This document shows, piece after piece, positions 47,263 through 60,472 of a stretch of DNA of 64,000 bases. Location: positions 51,048,057 to 51,112,056 of the forward strand of contig CP141137.1 in NCBI GenBank assembly GCA_035236585.1, in the 5' to 3' direction. Under the pieces are notes generated by a model. That model worked only from the letters and a program-made list of their open reading frames with translations, did no database searches and was not told the origin of the DNA. The stretch is from Warburgia ugandensis. Lineage: Eukaryota; Streptophyta; Magnoliopsida; Canellales; Canellaceae. A program made the translations under genes and the position numbers. Position 1 is the stretch's first letter. The number at the start of each line of letters is the position of its first letter.

Positions 47263-50200
47263 TCAAAGCTTCACAAACAGAGCTTTCTTGAGTGGTTTAG
47301 TCATAATATCAACCACTTGATTTTCACTTTTACAAAATACCAAATCAATTATACCATCATTGCAAAGATCACACAAAAAATGATATCTAACATCTATGTG
47401 CTTGCTCCTTCTGTGTAAAACTGGATTTTTTGAAATCTTGATCACTGAAACATTATCACAATGGATTGTTGTTGGACCTTGCTGGTGATTTTGAAGTGTT
47501 TCAAGCAATCTCCTTAACCAGATAGCTTGACATGAACAAGATGCTGCTGCAACAAATTTGACCTCTGTAGTTGACAAAGTAACAATTTGTTGTTTCTTTG
47601 ATGACCATGATACAACTCTAGAACTCATCATAAAAACAAAACCAGATGTGCTTTTTCTATCATCGAGATCTCTAGCATAGTCACTATTAGAAAAAGCAAA
47701 CAAATTTTCTTTTAATCCTATTTTATACAAAATTCCAAAGTCAACTGTACCTTTCAAATAACAAAAGATCCTTTTTGCAGCTAAGAGATGATTCTTTGTT
47801 AGATTCTCCATATATCAACTTATTAAACTAACACCATGCATAATGTTAGGCCTTATTGAAGTTAGAAACATCAAGTTTCCAACTATCTGCTTGTAAAGAG
47901 TAACATTTATCTTATTCCCTCCATCATCTCTCATCAACTTTAAGCCACATTCAGTTGGGGTACAAACTGAATTGCTATCCTTCATTTTGAACCTGTCCAA
48001 AATCTTAAGAACATATTTTTTTTGTGAAATAAAAATACCAGCTGATGATTGCACAACTTCAATACCAAGGAAAAAATGCATCAATCCCAGATCTGACATA
48101 TCAAATTCAGTCATCATATTCTTCTTAAAAGCATCAATCATGCTTCTATCATTACTGGTATATATTAGATCATCTACATATAGACATACAACAAGCATTT
48201 TTCCATTACTACCATGTTTTGTAAAATGTGTATGCTCATAAGGACATTTATCAAAACCCTCAAGAAAAATAAGCATTTATACAACTATACCAAGCTCTTT
48301 GTGCTTGTTTTAGTCCATATAATGCCTTTTTTAGTTTGTATACCTTATTCTCACTACCTGGTTTCACATATCCAAGAGGTTGATCAATATACACCTCTTC
48401 CTGCAACTTACCATGCAAAAATTCCGACTTCACATCCAATTGATAAATGGACCATGAGTTTTGGGCCGCCATAGACTACCAATCGAATAGTGTCAAGCCT
48501 CGCAACTGGAGTAAACACCTCTTTGTAATTAATGCCAAATTCTTGCTTGTATCCTTTTACAACGAGATGAGCTTTATACCTATCAATTCCACCATCCTTG
48601 TTGAGCTTAGTTTTATAAACCCATTTCACACCAGTGGACTTTTGCCCACTTAGAAGATATGACAACTCCCAAGTGTTATTTTTTTCGATTGATTGAATCT
48701 CCTCATTCGTGGCTTTTTGCCATTTTTCATCTTTGACAACTTCATAGAATGTTAAAAGATCGCAATATGCAAACAAAGCAAAATGAGCAATTGAATCATC
48801 ATCAGATAAGTCATCTCCACTTACATAATCCATCATCTAGTTTGGCCTTTTTCTTCGGTGTGGCTGAACATCATCAATATGCTCAACTGCTGTTGAATTT
48901 TCACCAGAAGATTGAGGTTGCTGGTCTGCAATAAGGGATTGCGCTTGTTGTTCAATTTTGTCTTCACCTTCATCAAAAGTGACTAAAATAGGCTGCTGCC
49001 TTGAAGCTTTTTTATTCCAGTTCCATGTATTCTCCTCATCAAAGACAACATCTCTGCTAATTATAATCTTCTGTGTGATTGGATTGAATAACTTATATGC
49101 TTTGGAAGCTTCACTTATGCCACGAAAGACGCACTTTTCACCCTTATCATCAAGCTTCTTCCTTTTCTCATGTAGAACATGCGCATAAGCAATGCAATAC
49201 AAAATTCTAAAGTGACCTACACTTGGTTTGTGCCCACTCCAAGCCTCCTCAGGTGTCATGTTTTGCATAAAAAAAGTAGGATTTTGGTTTAACACATGAA
49301 TGCTCCAATTCACTGCTTCCAGCCAGAAGTTCTTTGGAATGTTCCCTTTTGCCAGCAGGCTTCTCACCATGTTGAGGATGGTTCCATTTTTTCTCTCAGA
49401 TACACTATTCTGTTGAGATGTATAGGCAGTTGTAAGCTCCCTTTGAATGCCTCTTTTATTACAAAATACTTCAAATTCTTTTGAACAATATTTTCCACCA
49501 CGATTAGTAGGAATAGTTTTAATGCTTTTTCCTGTTTCATATTCCACGTGTGCTTTGAAGCTTTTGAATGCACTAAAAGCTTCTAATTTCTTCTACAAAA
49601 AATAAACCTAAGTTTTTCGAGTTTAATCATCAATGAAGGTAATTAAATATCTTTTACCTCCATTAGAAGATGGATTTATCAACCCACAAATGTTAGAATA
49701 AACCAGTTCCAAGACATTCTTTGCTTTCCATGACTTTCCTTGAGGGAGTTGCGAATGATGTTGTTTGCTCACAACACATTCTTCACAAACTTGAGAAGGA
49801 ATGATAATTTGAGGAAGTCCTAATACCATATTTTTCTGTTGGAGAGTTTTTAATCCACCAAAATTCAAGTGGCCATAGTGAAAATGCCAAAGCTATGAAG
49901 GATCTTTCACTTCAACCACTAAGCAAGATTGGGCATTTTTTTTATCTTCAATGGAAACAACATATTTGAATTCATTTGAACAATAGCAATAGCTCCTCTT
50001 AAAGGATTATATATCTCACAAGCACCCTTCTGAATAGTTATTACATAACCTTTTTCTTGCAATTGACTAGCACTTAACAAATTACTTTTCAAGTTAGGAA
50101 CATAAAAAACATTGGAAATTGTTTCTACAAAACCATTCTTGGTTCTTATGTTGATATCACCTTTTCCCATTACATTCACAGTAGAGCAATCACCAAAACT

Positions 50201-51265
50201 TACAATAGAATGAAAGCCTTCGTTTAAATAAGAAAAAGAAGACTTACTGCCACACATGTGATTGCTGCACCTTGTATCCATGTACCAAACATCTAATTCA
50301 GGCTCCTCGTTGGCAAGGTAAGCCATCAATAAAGTATCTACTTCCTTATTTTTAGCAAAATTCGATTTCTCTCCTTTTTCTTTGTCATTAGGCAATTTAG
50401 TATAACATTCGAAACGATAATGACCAAATTTATGACATCTGAAGCACTCTACCTTGGATTTGTCAAATTGTTGATCTCGTCCTTTGCCTTTGTCTTGAAA
50501 TTGGTCATCATTAGCTTTGAGAACTTGATATTACCTACTTCCATCTCTGTTGCATCGACCTCCTCTTCCTTTACCTCTACCTCTACCCCTTTCTCTAGAA
50601 TTTGAGAATTGAGTAAAGGTAGAAGCCTTTAGAGCATGCTCATTTGTAGTTGAACTGCGATTCATCTTTTGTTCATGGACCAATAAGGAGCTCTAGAGTT
50701 CATCAAGTGAGATTTCATCTATATCTTTAGATTCTTCAATTGAGCAAACAACATAGTCATACTTTGATGCTAAGGAACGTAGTATCTTTTCAACAATAGC
50801 AACATCTTCTATTTTCTCACCATGGAATTGCATTTTGTTTGCTATCCCCATGGTCCTTGCACAATAATTGATAATAGACTCACAATGTTTCGTCTGTAGA
50901 GTCTCAAAATCTCTCCTCAAAGCTTGAAGCTATGCACGCTTCACCCTTGACGAGCCTTGATATTTTTTCTTCATTGAATCTCAAATCTACTTGGAAGTTT
51001 CTTTGCTGAGAATTGTTTCCAAGATAGATCAGTCAATTGCTTGAAAAAGATAATTATTTGCCTTCAAATCCTTTAGCTTCAAAGCTTCTAACTCTGCTTT
51101 TTGTGCATCTGTCAAAACTGTACCAGCCACTGGCTTTGCTACATCGCCATCAACAACTGGCCAATATTCTTTGAACCTTAAGAAGTTCTCCATTAGCATG
51201 CTCCAATGGTCATAGTGACCATCAAAGCGAGGAATAACTGTTTGCACAAAGTTTTTTGAAGCCAT
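47263..51265 (-). pseudogene. copia gag-pol, nearly full length but disabled
   Basis: Starts at ATG 51263-51265 (MASKNFVQTVIPRFDGHYDH). Domains in order: gag (51265-50693); CCHC zinc knuckle near 50410-50455 (CFRCHKFGHYRFEC, intact); protease near 50270 (WYMDTRCSNHMCG, the active-site DTG changed to DTR). Integrase follows at 49868-48837, with the first Asp changed to Asn (VYSNICG), the second also Asn (TNRGGKY) and the Glu kept (SERKN). RT has YVDD intact near 48180 (LYVDDLIYTS). RNase H (LSTTEVKF, RSKHIDVRYHF, DIMTKPL) ends near 47263. Six or more stops or shifts split the frame. The loss of three catalytic positions by G-to-A changes on the coding strand rules out self-mobilisation. Confidence 0.92.
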
Positions 51266-51407
51266 GAATGAATCGTTGCTACTGCAATAGAAGAAAGTTA
51301 CTGCTGCACTTTCTCACTTTTTTTCTTCACTCATGGATCTTACTTCTATTTTGACTCTTGCAATTTTTATTTTTTTTTGCACTGAAGCACTCTCTTCCCT
51401 CATGGTA

Positions 51408-51419
51408 GCTCTAATACCA
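51408..51419 (-). other. Primer-binding site (initiator tRNA-Met)
   Basis: The minus strand reads TGGTATTAGAGC, one mismatch from the standard site, one base from the LTR. Confidence 0.88.
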
Positions 51420-51420
51420 C

Positions 51421-51782
51421 TATTGCAAAACAAGAGGAATAATAGAAGACAAAATAACAAAATGAAAGCAAACCATGAAGCACACATCCATTAATTGGTA
51501 AAAGTCTATACATAGACACTACAGCAAACTAATCTTACCCAGGAACTCCACTAACTTCCATAAAACAATCACTAACTTCCCATAAAACAACTACAACTTT
51601 TACCACTAACTCCTATAAAATAACTACTAGCTTCTACCACTAACTCTCATAAAACAACCACCACTTTTACCACTAATTCCCATAAAGTTGCACTAACTTT
51701 TACCACTAAAACCTATAAACTACCACTAACTAACTTTCAAAGCTACTCAAACCACTATCTTTCAAATAACTAAATCTTAACA
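51421..51782 (-). repeat. 5' LTR of copia element 46765-51782
   Basis: 362 bp, next to the primer-site complement. Its terminal dinucleotide has changed from TG to TA on the plus strand. Confidence 0.93.
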
Positions 51783-51787
51783 TGCTA

Positions 51788-53440
51788 TCTCCAAAAGATA
51801 TCTCACCTAACTCGTTAGTTCTTTGGCAATATTTCACCTCAACTCACACGAGATTCTTGTCGGCTTAGATATAAGCTTTCGCCCATCAGGCTGGAGAAAA
51901 GAGCGAAGAAGAAATGGCCTATTGTTTTTCTCATAGATTCGCTGAGGTTTGAAGAGTGTCTACCCATACTTTCTGAAGAATGATACCGCCAAAACAAGCC
52001 TTTACTATACATTTAACATAAAGAAATGAGTGATAACTTCTTCACCATATCAAACCATTAATTCATGTTCAAATACGTATAAGAGAATCCTTCCCAAATA
52101 CATGAAGGAATGATGATATCAATCGTCTCTAACAGCATCCTTAACCCACTTGTAGCTTATGTAAAAGAATTGGTTGTCCCTTGCATCCGTGATGATGACC
52201 GAAGTGGTTCAAGTTTCACATCAACATTCTTTTGCTTTATAAGCTGGCATCCTTATTATCAAGAGTTCCACTTCTTCTAGACGTCTTCTGCCTTTAGACT
52301 TTTGCTTGGAGAGTGATCATCATCCTTTCTAAGCTGAAACCAAAGAGATTTTTCTTCACGAGTAGTTGCTTCCCCAATCTTTTGGGAACCCATTTTCAAA
52401 AAAGATGAACTCCAAGAAGATTGAACTTAGGAGAAAGGTTAGCCTACCACGGAGGGAGGATGGGTGTGTGTACGGATATCTCCTTTATAAACCCGTAACA
52501 ACACGTCTATGTCCACCCAATATGCTATATAATCTTTAATTGAAACTTGCAATAGTGTTAGCTTGATTTTGTTTCCAATTTGTTTTAGATTTAATGTGTT
52601 TCTACATGAGGATCTAATAATGTAAGCCCAAGGATGATTATGTTTGTTCCTCTTGGGTGCCATTCCACCCCTGAGCATATCAACTAAGTTGGAGTAGCAT
52701 GAGGATTATCCTATTTATGTTGTATGTGGTTTTAAGTAGAGAGTAAGGTGTTTTACTATTCATCATGTTGTGTATTATTTCACTTGTAAGTTCTTTATGT
52801 TTTCTGGTTTGTCCAAAGTGGAGGTGTCACAACCACCACCTTTGGCTGTAGTTGTACGTCTTTCTGGTTTTGTCTTCATTGGATACCCCTGGGTACTTAA
52901 CCTGAAAACCTATTTTAGGGTTTTTGTAAGAAAAATATGAACTATTGATTTCCATTGCAATATAACTTGTTGCATATCCATTTGGCATTGGACCAAAGCC
53001 ATGAGGTTTCACTTGCATGAATATATAAGTGAGCTTTCCTTGTTGACCCAAAGAGTTTTTGCCTTTCTCCCTAGATGCAATAATTGCATTGTCTACTAAT
53101 TAACTCATAAAAGATGAAGGGATTTATAGCACCCTTAAAGATGAATGTTTGAGCAAATCTTGATAATTTGAAAATAGTAGTAGTGATCATTATCTTATAG
53201 TTTGAAAGTTACAACTAAAAGGTCATGTTGGTTGTGGACTTTATTCATTCATATAGTCCAATTTTGAGTAATCTACATATGATATTATGGTACACAATTC
53301 ATAGCATTGTGATCCATTTGCTAGAAGATACTCCTCAAATGTATGTGAAATAAAAGATGCAATCAAAGATGAATGATCAAAAACATTAGCATTGAGATAT
53401 GGGGTCTACTTGCAATATCTTAAGATCTAGCTGCATATGG

Positions 53441-53497
<57 letters not shown>

Positions 53498-55755
53498 GTC
53501 TAAATATTCCTACTCAGGTTTTGCTCATGTAAAAGGAGCTTTTAATAACAAAAATAAGAATGTGACTCTGATGTAAAAGTAGCATCAAATCCTTTCTGGA
53601 AGAACTAATTGAACTAAGTATCAATTTTCTAGTATTTTGTATTTAACCCCATTACTTCTTTCAACTTTTGCCTTAAGATTAATTTGTTTCCACTCTTGCA
53701 AAATCAAAAGGTCATGGTCAATATCCTCCATATATTTTATATTTGTAATAGTCTTAGTCATATATAGCTTTCACTTATTACCAAAGTTTGTCTTCCTTGC
53801 ACCTCCTTGCTTTTATAGATACTGAGATTTCCATGATACCAAATCTAATGAGCAATACCAAAATTACATTTACCATAAGGTCCTTCATCCTTCTTTTTCT
53901 AGGGATGTGATTCTAGTAAACTTAATTAGATATGACACACCCTTTAAAAGAAAGGTACAAACATGATCAACTAAGAAAAAATTTAATTTAATTTAAAAAA
54001 TAAGAATTTTTCAGGTGATTAATTAGTTTGGTGGATAACATTCCTTACTTCACTCCTAATGGTACCAAGCTAACTTGAATGAATTATAAATTCACTATTA
54101 TTGTGTTATTAGACAAAAAATAGTCAAAATAGTTACATCCATTTATATGTAACCAATATTATATTCCAAGAAAAACAGGGAAGAGAATATGCAATTTATA
54201 TTTGGTAAAGAGAAATGGACTAACCAATGTTTTTTTGTCCTCGAAATATTTTTCTAAGAGTTTTTTATGTTGGGAAAGAAGGCACATCTTCTAGGCCTTG
54301 CTTAAAAAGTAATGCCCCTAACTACTTTCCATTAATGGTACTAGTATTTCTTGTTCTAAAGCATACAATAGATAGCCTAAAATTGTTCAAAATAAATATT
54401 ATAAATATCTTAAGTAATCAATAGCAAAGTAAGGGGCTAGAATCTATGCACATTGGACAATCAATCCAAGCAATTTTCCTTTTTCTTATGCTTTAGTTTC
54501 TATACAGTGTCTAAATTTATAAGTTATATATGTGGCTTAATTTTTTGCTATAGAAATTACTCATCTAGTTAGTAACATCCTAGGTCAAACACATGATCAT
54601 ATTGCAAACATCCCAAGGTCTAACATATAATTATATTTCAAAGTAGTTTTTAATGCTATGACATTTTGAATTTATGTGAAGTAGATGCTTATGTCCTATA
54701 ATATTTTAAATTTAGGTGGAATAGGTGAACACTTTTATGGCATTTAGACATGCAAAACATACTCAAGTTCACGTGGGGTCTAAATATTTGGATGATAGAA
54801 TATGTTCTCTCTCTTTCCGTCCAGGATATACCTAGATCCAAAATCTTCTTCACCCTATGATTCTAGCCCCTATTATTTTAGGGTGTGAAATGGATGACTT
54901 AGAAACTTTACAGCAAAGATCAAAGAGGGACAATGGTTTAATATATAAGACTTTTGAATCTACATTATGGCATAGAGATGTGCATTACTTCATTTAAAAG
55001 TAACAAAAAATTTGATGAACAAGGAAAAACATTATTAAAATTGTAAAAAAATTTAAATTTGTTGGGCAAGGATTCTTATGGAACGAACCTAGAGTTTCAT
55101 TTAACTTTAATGATAAAGAATCCTTTAGCTTGTTTTTATACCTTTCTCGTGATAACTTACTACTTCCTCATATCTTCAAATATATTTTAGAATCCAAAAG
55201 TTCATGAGTTGATTTAATTACATGTCAAAAGAACTCTTTCATTAAAAAACTATATTAAGTATAACCATGTAGTATGCAATAAAGACTAATAAGAAAGAAA
55301 TATAATACAAAAATATCATGGGTGAAAAGAATTATGTGCAAATATTTCAATTTTATAGGCCAAAATTCTAATTTTTCAAGATCGGATATGTTTGTAGGGG
55401 GAAAAATTAGCAATTAATTTCTAAGTGCTTCTTAGACCATATCTAGTTCTTTAGGCATTTAGAAAAAGAAAAAAAAGAAAAAGAAAAGAAAAGAAGATAC
55501 TACTTCTTATTAGATCCCCACTTGTACTTTTGTACCCATAATAAAAGTTGAAAAATCTTTGATTGGAAAATTTATTACAACACATTTTAGAATATAGATA
55601 TCAAAATATTATACAATATAAAATTAAGAGGTTTCTATTTTAATGATATTTATTATTAAAAGTGCTAAGATTAAGAAGAAGAAAAAAGAGAAAAGAGAAA
55701 AGAAAGAAAGAAAAAAGTGACATGTGACACTCTCCTGTAAAAAAGCACATCATCT
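51788..55755. other. No gene; GT microsatellite
   Basis: (GT)n at 53442-53496. A minus-strand open segment at 52827-53051 contains HGFGPMPNGYATSYIAMEI, which has a protein-like look, but I could not assign it. 53500-55740 is strongly AT-rich with no coding pattern. Confidence 0.45.
53442..53496. repeat. (GT)n microsatellite
   Basis: About 27 perfect GT units. Confidence 0.98.
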
Positions 55756-55760
55756 TATAT

Positions 55761-55908
55761 TGTGACACCCCGGATTTTTCATGAAAATTTTTCGCATTTA
55801 TTTCAAAAGATGGCGCGCCTCTAACTTTTTAAAATACAAAAACAGCGGAAGATTTTTCTTTGAAATTCAATTTTCCAAAAACCCGGATGTCACCTTCATG
55901 CTCATGCT

Positions 55909-55939
<31 letters not shown>

Positions 55940-58608
55940 GTTTTCTAGAAGATAGAAATTTATTTCTAGAAACAGGACCCATCCAGTGGTTCACTTGTAT
56001 AATCCCTATAACATTATATTAAACGTCTAATATCACAATTCAAATGACTAACTATACAGTACAAAAGATTTAAATAAAATGTATACCTGTGCGTAGAAGT
56101 ATGGTTGTTGGATTCTTTTTGTTGTGTACATCTTCTCCTGTCTTTCTGTATCTAAGATATTGTAAACATAAAACATTTACAATATCTCAGCAAGCTATGC
56201 TTGGTAGGGGAGTTTAAGAAGCATACTAAATCTTAAGATACATTACTTATTCAATAGTAATGACAATATTCATTTTCATAGCAATTAGGTTAAATTGAAT
56301 TTACAATAAGTTTCATATCTCAATAACCCATTTATAAGCCAAATATTTATAACACTTCAATTCCATGAACCATACTCTGCATACAATTTTACCCATTCAC
56401 TAACCCATATGAAAACATATATGAAACTACTCCCTCAATCCTATTAATATAACAATAATACACTATATGAAAATTGTTAAAGGACATACAAAATTATAAA
56501 TATAATCAACGTCACCTAATTTGCATTCCCAGACTATACCGGGTTTCAGAATCATACCCTTTATCATGTGGGGTTCATAATTATCCAGCCTCTGCTGGTA
56601 TATCAACATAATCCTCATGCCCCTTACTATATGGGGTCTACAATCCTCCAGCCATTGCTGGGAAAATGATGCAAGGCATATCATCATACCGTATCATATA
56701 AAGTATCTCATAATGCCATCATATATGCATGTCCCGTGGGTAGAATGCACAACAAATACAATATTTTCCTCTTTGGGTCCCTCACAACTGCCTAACCAGC
56801 GTCTCTTGGTAACCCTCAAGGATATGCACCATAGTGCACCAAATATAAGAACTACTATGCATTCAGTCAGAATCCGTATAGCGTCCGAATAACTGTTCAA
56901 TAATCCACTTATACTATCTTCGGTGGAAATCACAATATCCATGTCCGCATGGGGAGGACCATGGATGCCCCACCCTACTTTTTGCAACACATAGTGCATG
57001 GTATTCATAACATATTAAATTTCAGAGAGTGGGTGGCCAAACCCTCATAACTCTCCTAGCATAGTATCCCCAGGCCTATGCCTGTCTAAAACAAAACTCT
57101 CAGGCCTCCATGCCTGGATGTAAAATAATCATAATAGCAGGTAGTTTTCTTGTTCATATATTTCATAACAAGAATAACATCCTCACTTATTTGGTGATAA
57201 CCCACCAAGGATGTATCCTATAACCTAAACTCATACATCATCAATATTGACATGGTACTCATGTACCATAAACATTATTTCACAATTCACATACATGATG
57301 TACAAGGCATAAGCATCAATTATAACATGCAATTCTTTTAATTAACATTATTTCAATTTAAAGCATATTAAATATCAATCATATAGTAAAAAATAAGATC
57401 ATGTTAGAACATGCGTCTTATAATTTAGACATGATGTCTTAAATTTCCACCTACCTCGTGTGATGCATTCACCAGATTCTACTAGCTTTAATTGTACTCT
57501 TCTTCACGATCGACCCCGTACGCTTCAACTCATTGTATGCCTTCCTAACAAGCATTGATGTGAGGACCTCATTTAGGTAAGCTGGAAGCCTAGCAACACT
57601 AAGATGTGGCCTACTAGATATCAATCAAAGTTTTTCACCCATATACGCAATGACAATAGGCATGCACGAAATGACCAAAGCTGCAATAAATGAAAGAATA
57701 GGATTGATCATCCACACCTGAGTTGTCATTTCAGCTAACTGGAGGGTATTTGGCATAATACTATTCAAAAGAGCCCACAAAGTATCCGTGATGTCAAAAG
57801 CCTTCGTAGTGATTCTATACGCAATGTCTCCAGCCAAAACCCCTCCACTCCCTTCAAAGAAGCCTAACTCTCTCTGCGGCACCCTTCCAAATGCATCCAC
57901 CCTGATCTTGTACTCCTAGTTCAGGGCCGCCTATCAAAGAAACAAAACCCATCTTTAGGAAATCCATACCAGCTAATTCAGAAATCGTATTGTGCTAAGA
58001 AACACATCCCAAACAGACATTCTATAAGGTATTTAATTCGAACTCATGAGAAGCAGAGGCAAACGGGTTTACACGGCTGGCTGACCAAAGGAGTGAGGGA
58101 TGGAGAGATGGTGACCCATGTTGGAGAAAAGAGTAAGCTGCTAGTGAAAGGAAGCTCAGGAGATCGGAGACGGAGACGGAGAAGATGAGAGATATGGTAG
58201 GGGTTTTCGGTGGTGGTCAATGGCCCTTAACATTGACACCTCCTGAGACTGGAAATGAGATGAGCAGAGAGAAGGAAGAATAGTGGGGGTTTTCATGTGG
58301 CCAACTGGAGGAAAAATCATTAGTGCAAGAAAGGGTTTAGGATCGCCGGATTCTGCATGTTTTTGGTTTCCCCCCTTGTTTTCTCTGTTTGGTTCACAAC
58401 GGAAGAGCGAGAGAAAACCTCCATGTTGTTGGGTTTGCATAGTGAGGGGGTTTTTGCATCTCGTTTGGGGTTGCTGGGGTAGGGTTTTCCAAGGCTGGAA
58501 GAATAGATCGTGGGATTTGTTCTTTCTCTCGCTGGTGGAAGATCCGAGCAAGGGAAACTCATTGTACCAATGGAAGATCGAAGCAGGCAAAAGCCCTAGG
58601 TTTTGCCC

Positions 58609-58679
<71 letters not shown>

Positions 58680-58937
58680 CCTGACATTTCGTCGGGTTTG
58701 CAACGTGAGGGGGGGTGCCAATATCAATTTGGCCCCCTCCCGTAAAATGGTGTTCTTTTTTCTTTTTTTTAATTACCATATTGCCCTTGACTTCAAAGGC
58801 CCATAGCTTCTTCATACGGGCTCTGTTTTCAACGTTCTTTGGCTTGTTGGATTCCATTTTTCGAGCACTATCTAATGGTTTTATTAGTTCCAAATTATAC
58901 TTCTATAAAAGGATAATAATATTTTGAGGTTGTTACA
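55761..58937 (+). mobile_element. Solo LTR, 3.2 kb (probable Ty3/gypsy family)
   Basis: Begins TGTGACACCCCGGA and ends TTTGAGGTTGTTACA, flanked by perfect TATAT duplications at 55756-55760 and 58938-58942. No internal coding region. It shares its first 150 bp, a tctcagcaagctatgcttgg block (about 56190) and a ctctttgggtccctcacaac block (about 56772) with the insertions at 17228-22582 and 14091-16702. A (GA)n run at 58610-58675 lies 260 bp from its 3' end. Open frames across it, such as a 245-codon minus-strand one spanning the GA run, are not believable genes. Confidence 0.85.
58610..58675. repeat. (GA)n microsatellite, 66 bp
   Basis: A perfect GA run inside the solo LTR. Confidence 0.98.
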
Positions 58938-58942
58938 TATAT

Positions 58943-60050
58943 TGTAGTAAATTCTATCAAGGCCTATGTTAAAGAAGTGAGCAGAGAAGGAAAATATTAT
59001 TTATCTTTTTCTGTTGACTATACTTTGGCTACAATCCAAAACATGTTTCCTAAAGGCATTTCGCAAATGAATATAAAAAATAAAGTCGCTTGAAAGCACT
59101 AAGCTCGAGAGAATACCCCCTTTCTAGCACATGATAATTTGTTAGGAAGAAGCATCCAAAGGTTAAGTGGTACAAAATTTTTAGATTAAAGCTAATATTC
59201 CTAAGAATGATTTTCAGAGCTCGAGAGAATACTCCCTTTCTAGGCTAACAAATATGTCAGGCAATTGATTGCAAACAACTTGGCATCATCCTATAACACA
59301 CTTGTTGCAGGTTTGAGTTACCTCGCTAAGGATTAGATTCCCCTGTTACGTGCAATTGGCAATGTAAAAGATTGCCTCTCTCCTCTTTTCCTTCGCTCGT
59401 GGACTTCCCTTGGTATGTGCAGTTGGGATTGTAATGCAAACTTTCAATCTAAAAAGCGCAAAGATCATTGGATTTAATTTTTTGAATGGCAGAACAATCA
59501 AGAGACCTCATTATTTCCCAATAGAAAAGTAAAGCCAAAGAATTGAAAGTAGGCATCGTATATCTGGTGTCTATGTACCGAAGGTTAGTTCCCACATCGG
59601 GCTGTAGTTTGAGTATGGATACAAAGTCGATCGCTCCTTTTAATAGTTGTATTATCTTTCCAAGAGTGGCTCCAACCTATTAGATTTCAACCTGGCAACT
59701 AACAAGTCGTAAGTGTATTACTTCCTTGAGGATGGTCGACGAGCTCCATACAACTGAACCTCTTTATCTATAACTTTATTCAGAGGACATGATGTTACGG
59801 AGTTACCCTTTGTCCCACTAGTGAAGACCCGTAGATAACTCCCAGTGGACAAAACTTGGGAGCACGCACAACTAACCACAGAGAGGTCTAACTTGAATGG
59901 TAGCAGGCCGTGCATTGTTATCCATGTGCCAAGCAGCTCCATTACAAATGCCTCAGTTCATTGGATTCCAAATGCCCAACCAAACATTTATCCCCTCCGT
60001 TCCTTAAATGATCCCCGATCGATCTCGCCTTGAATTATTACAAACCAACA
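58943..60050. other. Intergenic, upstream of the HIPP gene
   Basis: No coding pattern. A TTCCCACATCG block near 59588 resembles the plant snRNA upstream element, but no snRNA follows. Confidence 0.5.
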
Positions 60051-60055
60051 CGACC

Positions 60056-60064
60056 TATAAAAAG
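60056..60064 (+). promoter_or_regulatory. Possible TATA box of the HIPP gene
   Basis: TATAAAAAG about 410 bp before the start codon, the best TATA match upstream. It would give a 5' leader of roughly 380 bases, with a CT-rich stretch (60290-60340) that suits a plant leader. Inferred only. Confidence 0.4.
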
Positions 60065-60472
60065 TCTCCTCCACTCCCAAATACCAAGTTACAGTTGAAA
60101 GAGTAGTACGAGGGAAAGACGAGAAACTAAGAAATCAAATTGGTTTCTTCTTTTCTCCTAATCCCACAACCATAAAATGACGGACATGTGACAGTAGGAC
60201 AGGTATGGAACTAGGGCCTGTCAAGTCGCTGCGACCTTTTATTATTTTCAGTATTTAACGTCAAATCACATCACTTCAGAACACTATCCTCGCCTGTCTC
60301 CTTGCTCTGACTTTCATCTCCTCTAGCTCACTCTCTTGTTGTTGGGGTGTTTTGTAAGTGGGTTTTCTTTCTATCCACAGGAAGAATCTACACAAGAAGG
60401 CTCTCATGCAACCCTTTTCACCAGTTTAGTGTTTTTTGCCCAGAGATTTTCTTCTTTTCAATAGCAGAAGAA

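Larger units (their letters stand above)
46765..51782 (-). mobile_element. Complete copia element with TGCTA target duplication
   Basis: 5018 bp. LTRs at 46765-47150 and 51421-51782 are flanked by perfect TGCTA copies (46760-46764 and 51783-51787). The left LTR begins TGTTGCAAAAC and ends AATTTAACA; the right begins TATTGCAAAAC (G to A) and ends AATCTTAACA. The primer-site complement gctctaatacca (51408-51419) and a polypurine tract (plus strand ccctccctta, 47151-47160) sit at the expected places. It is the youngest-looking copia here, yet its LTRs differ at several percent of positions by eye and its genes carry stops. Confidence 0.95.

Noticed and set aside
58156-58893. A 245-codon minus-strand frame, among the longest in the window
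   Set aside because: It spans the GA microsatellite and lies wholly inside a solo LTR with a clean target duplication; its composition is not protein-like.
59586-59700. Plant snRNA promoter-like element (TTCCCACATCG)
   Set aside because: No TATA at the expected spacing that I can trust and no U-snRNA sequence downstream; the motif is also common in plant repeats.
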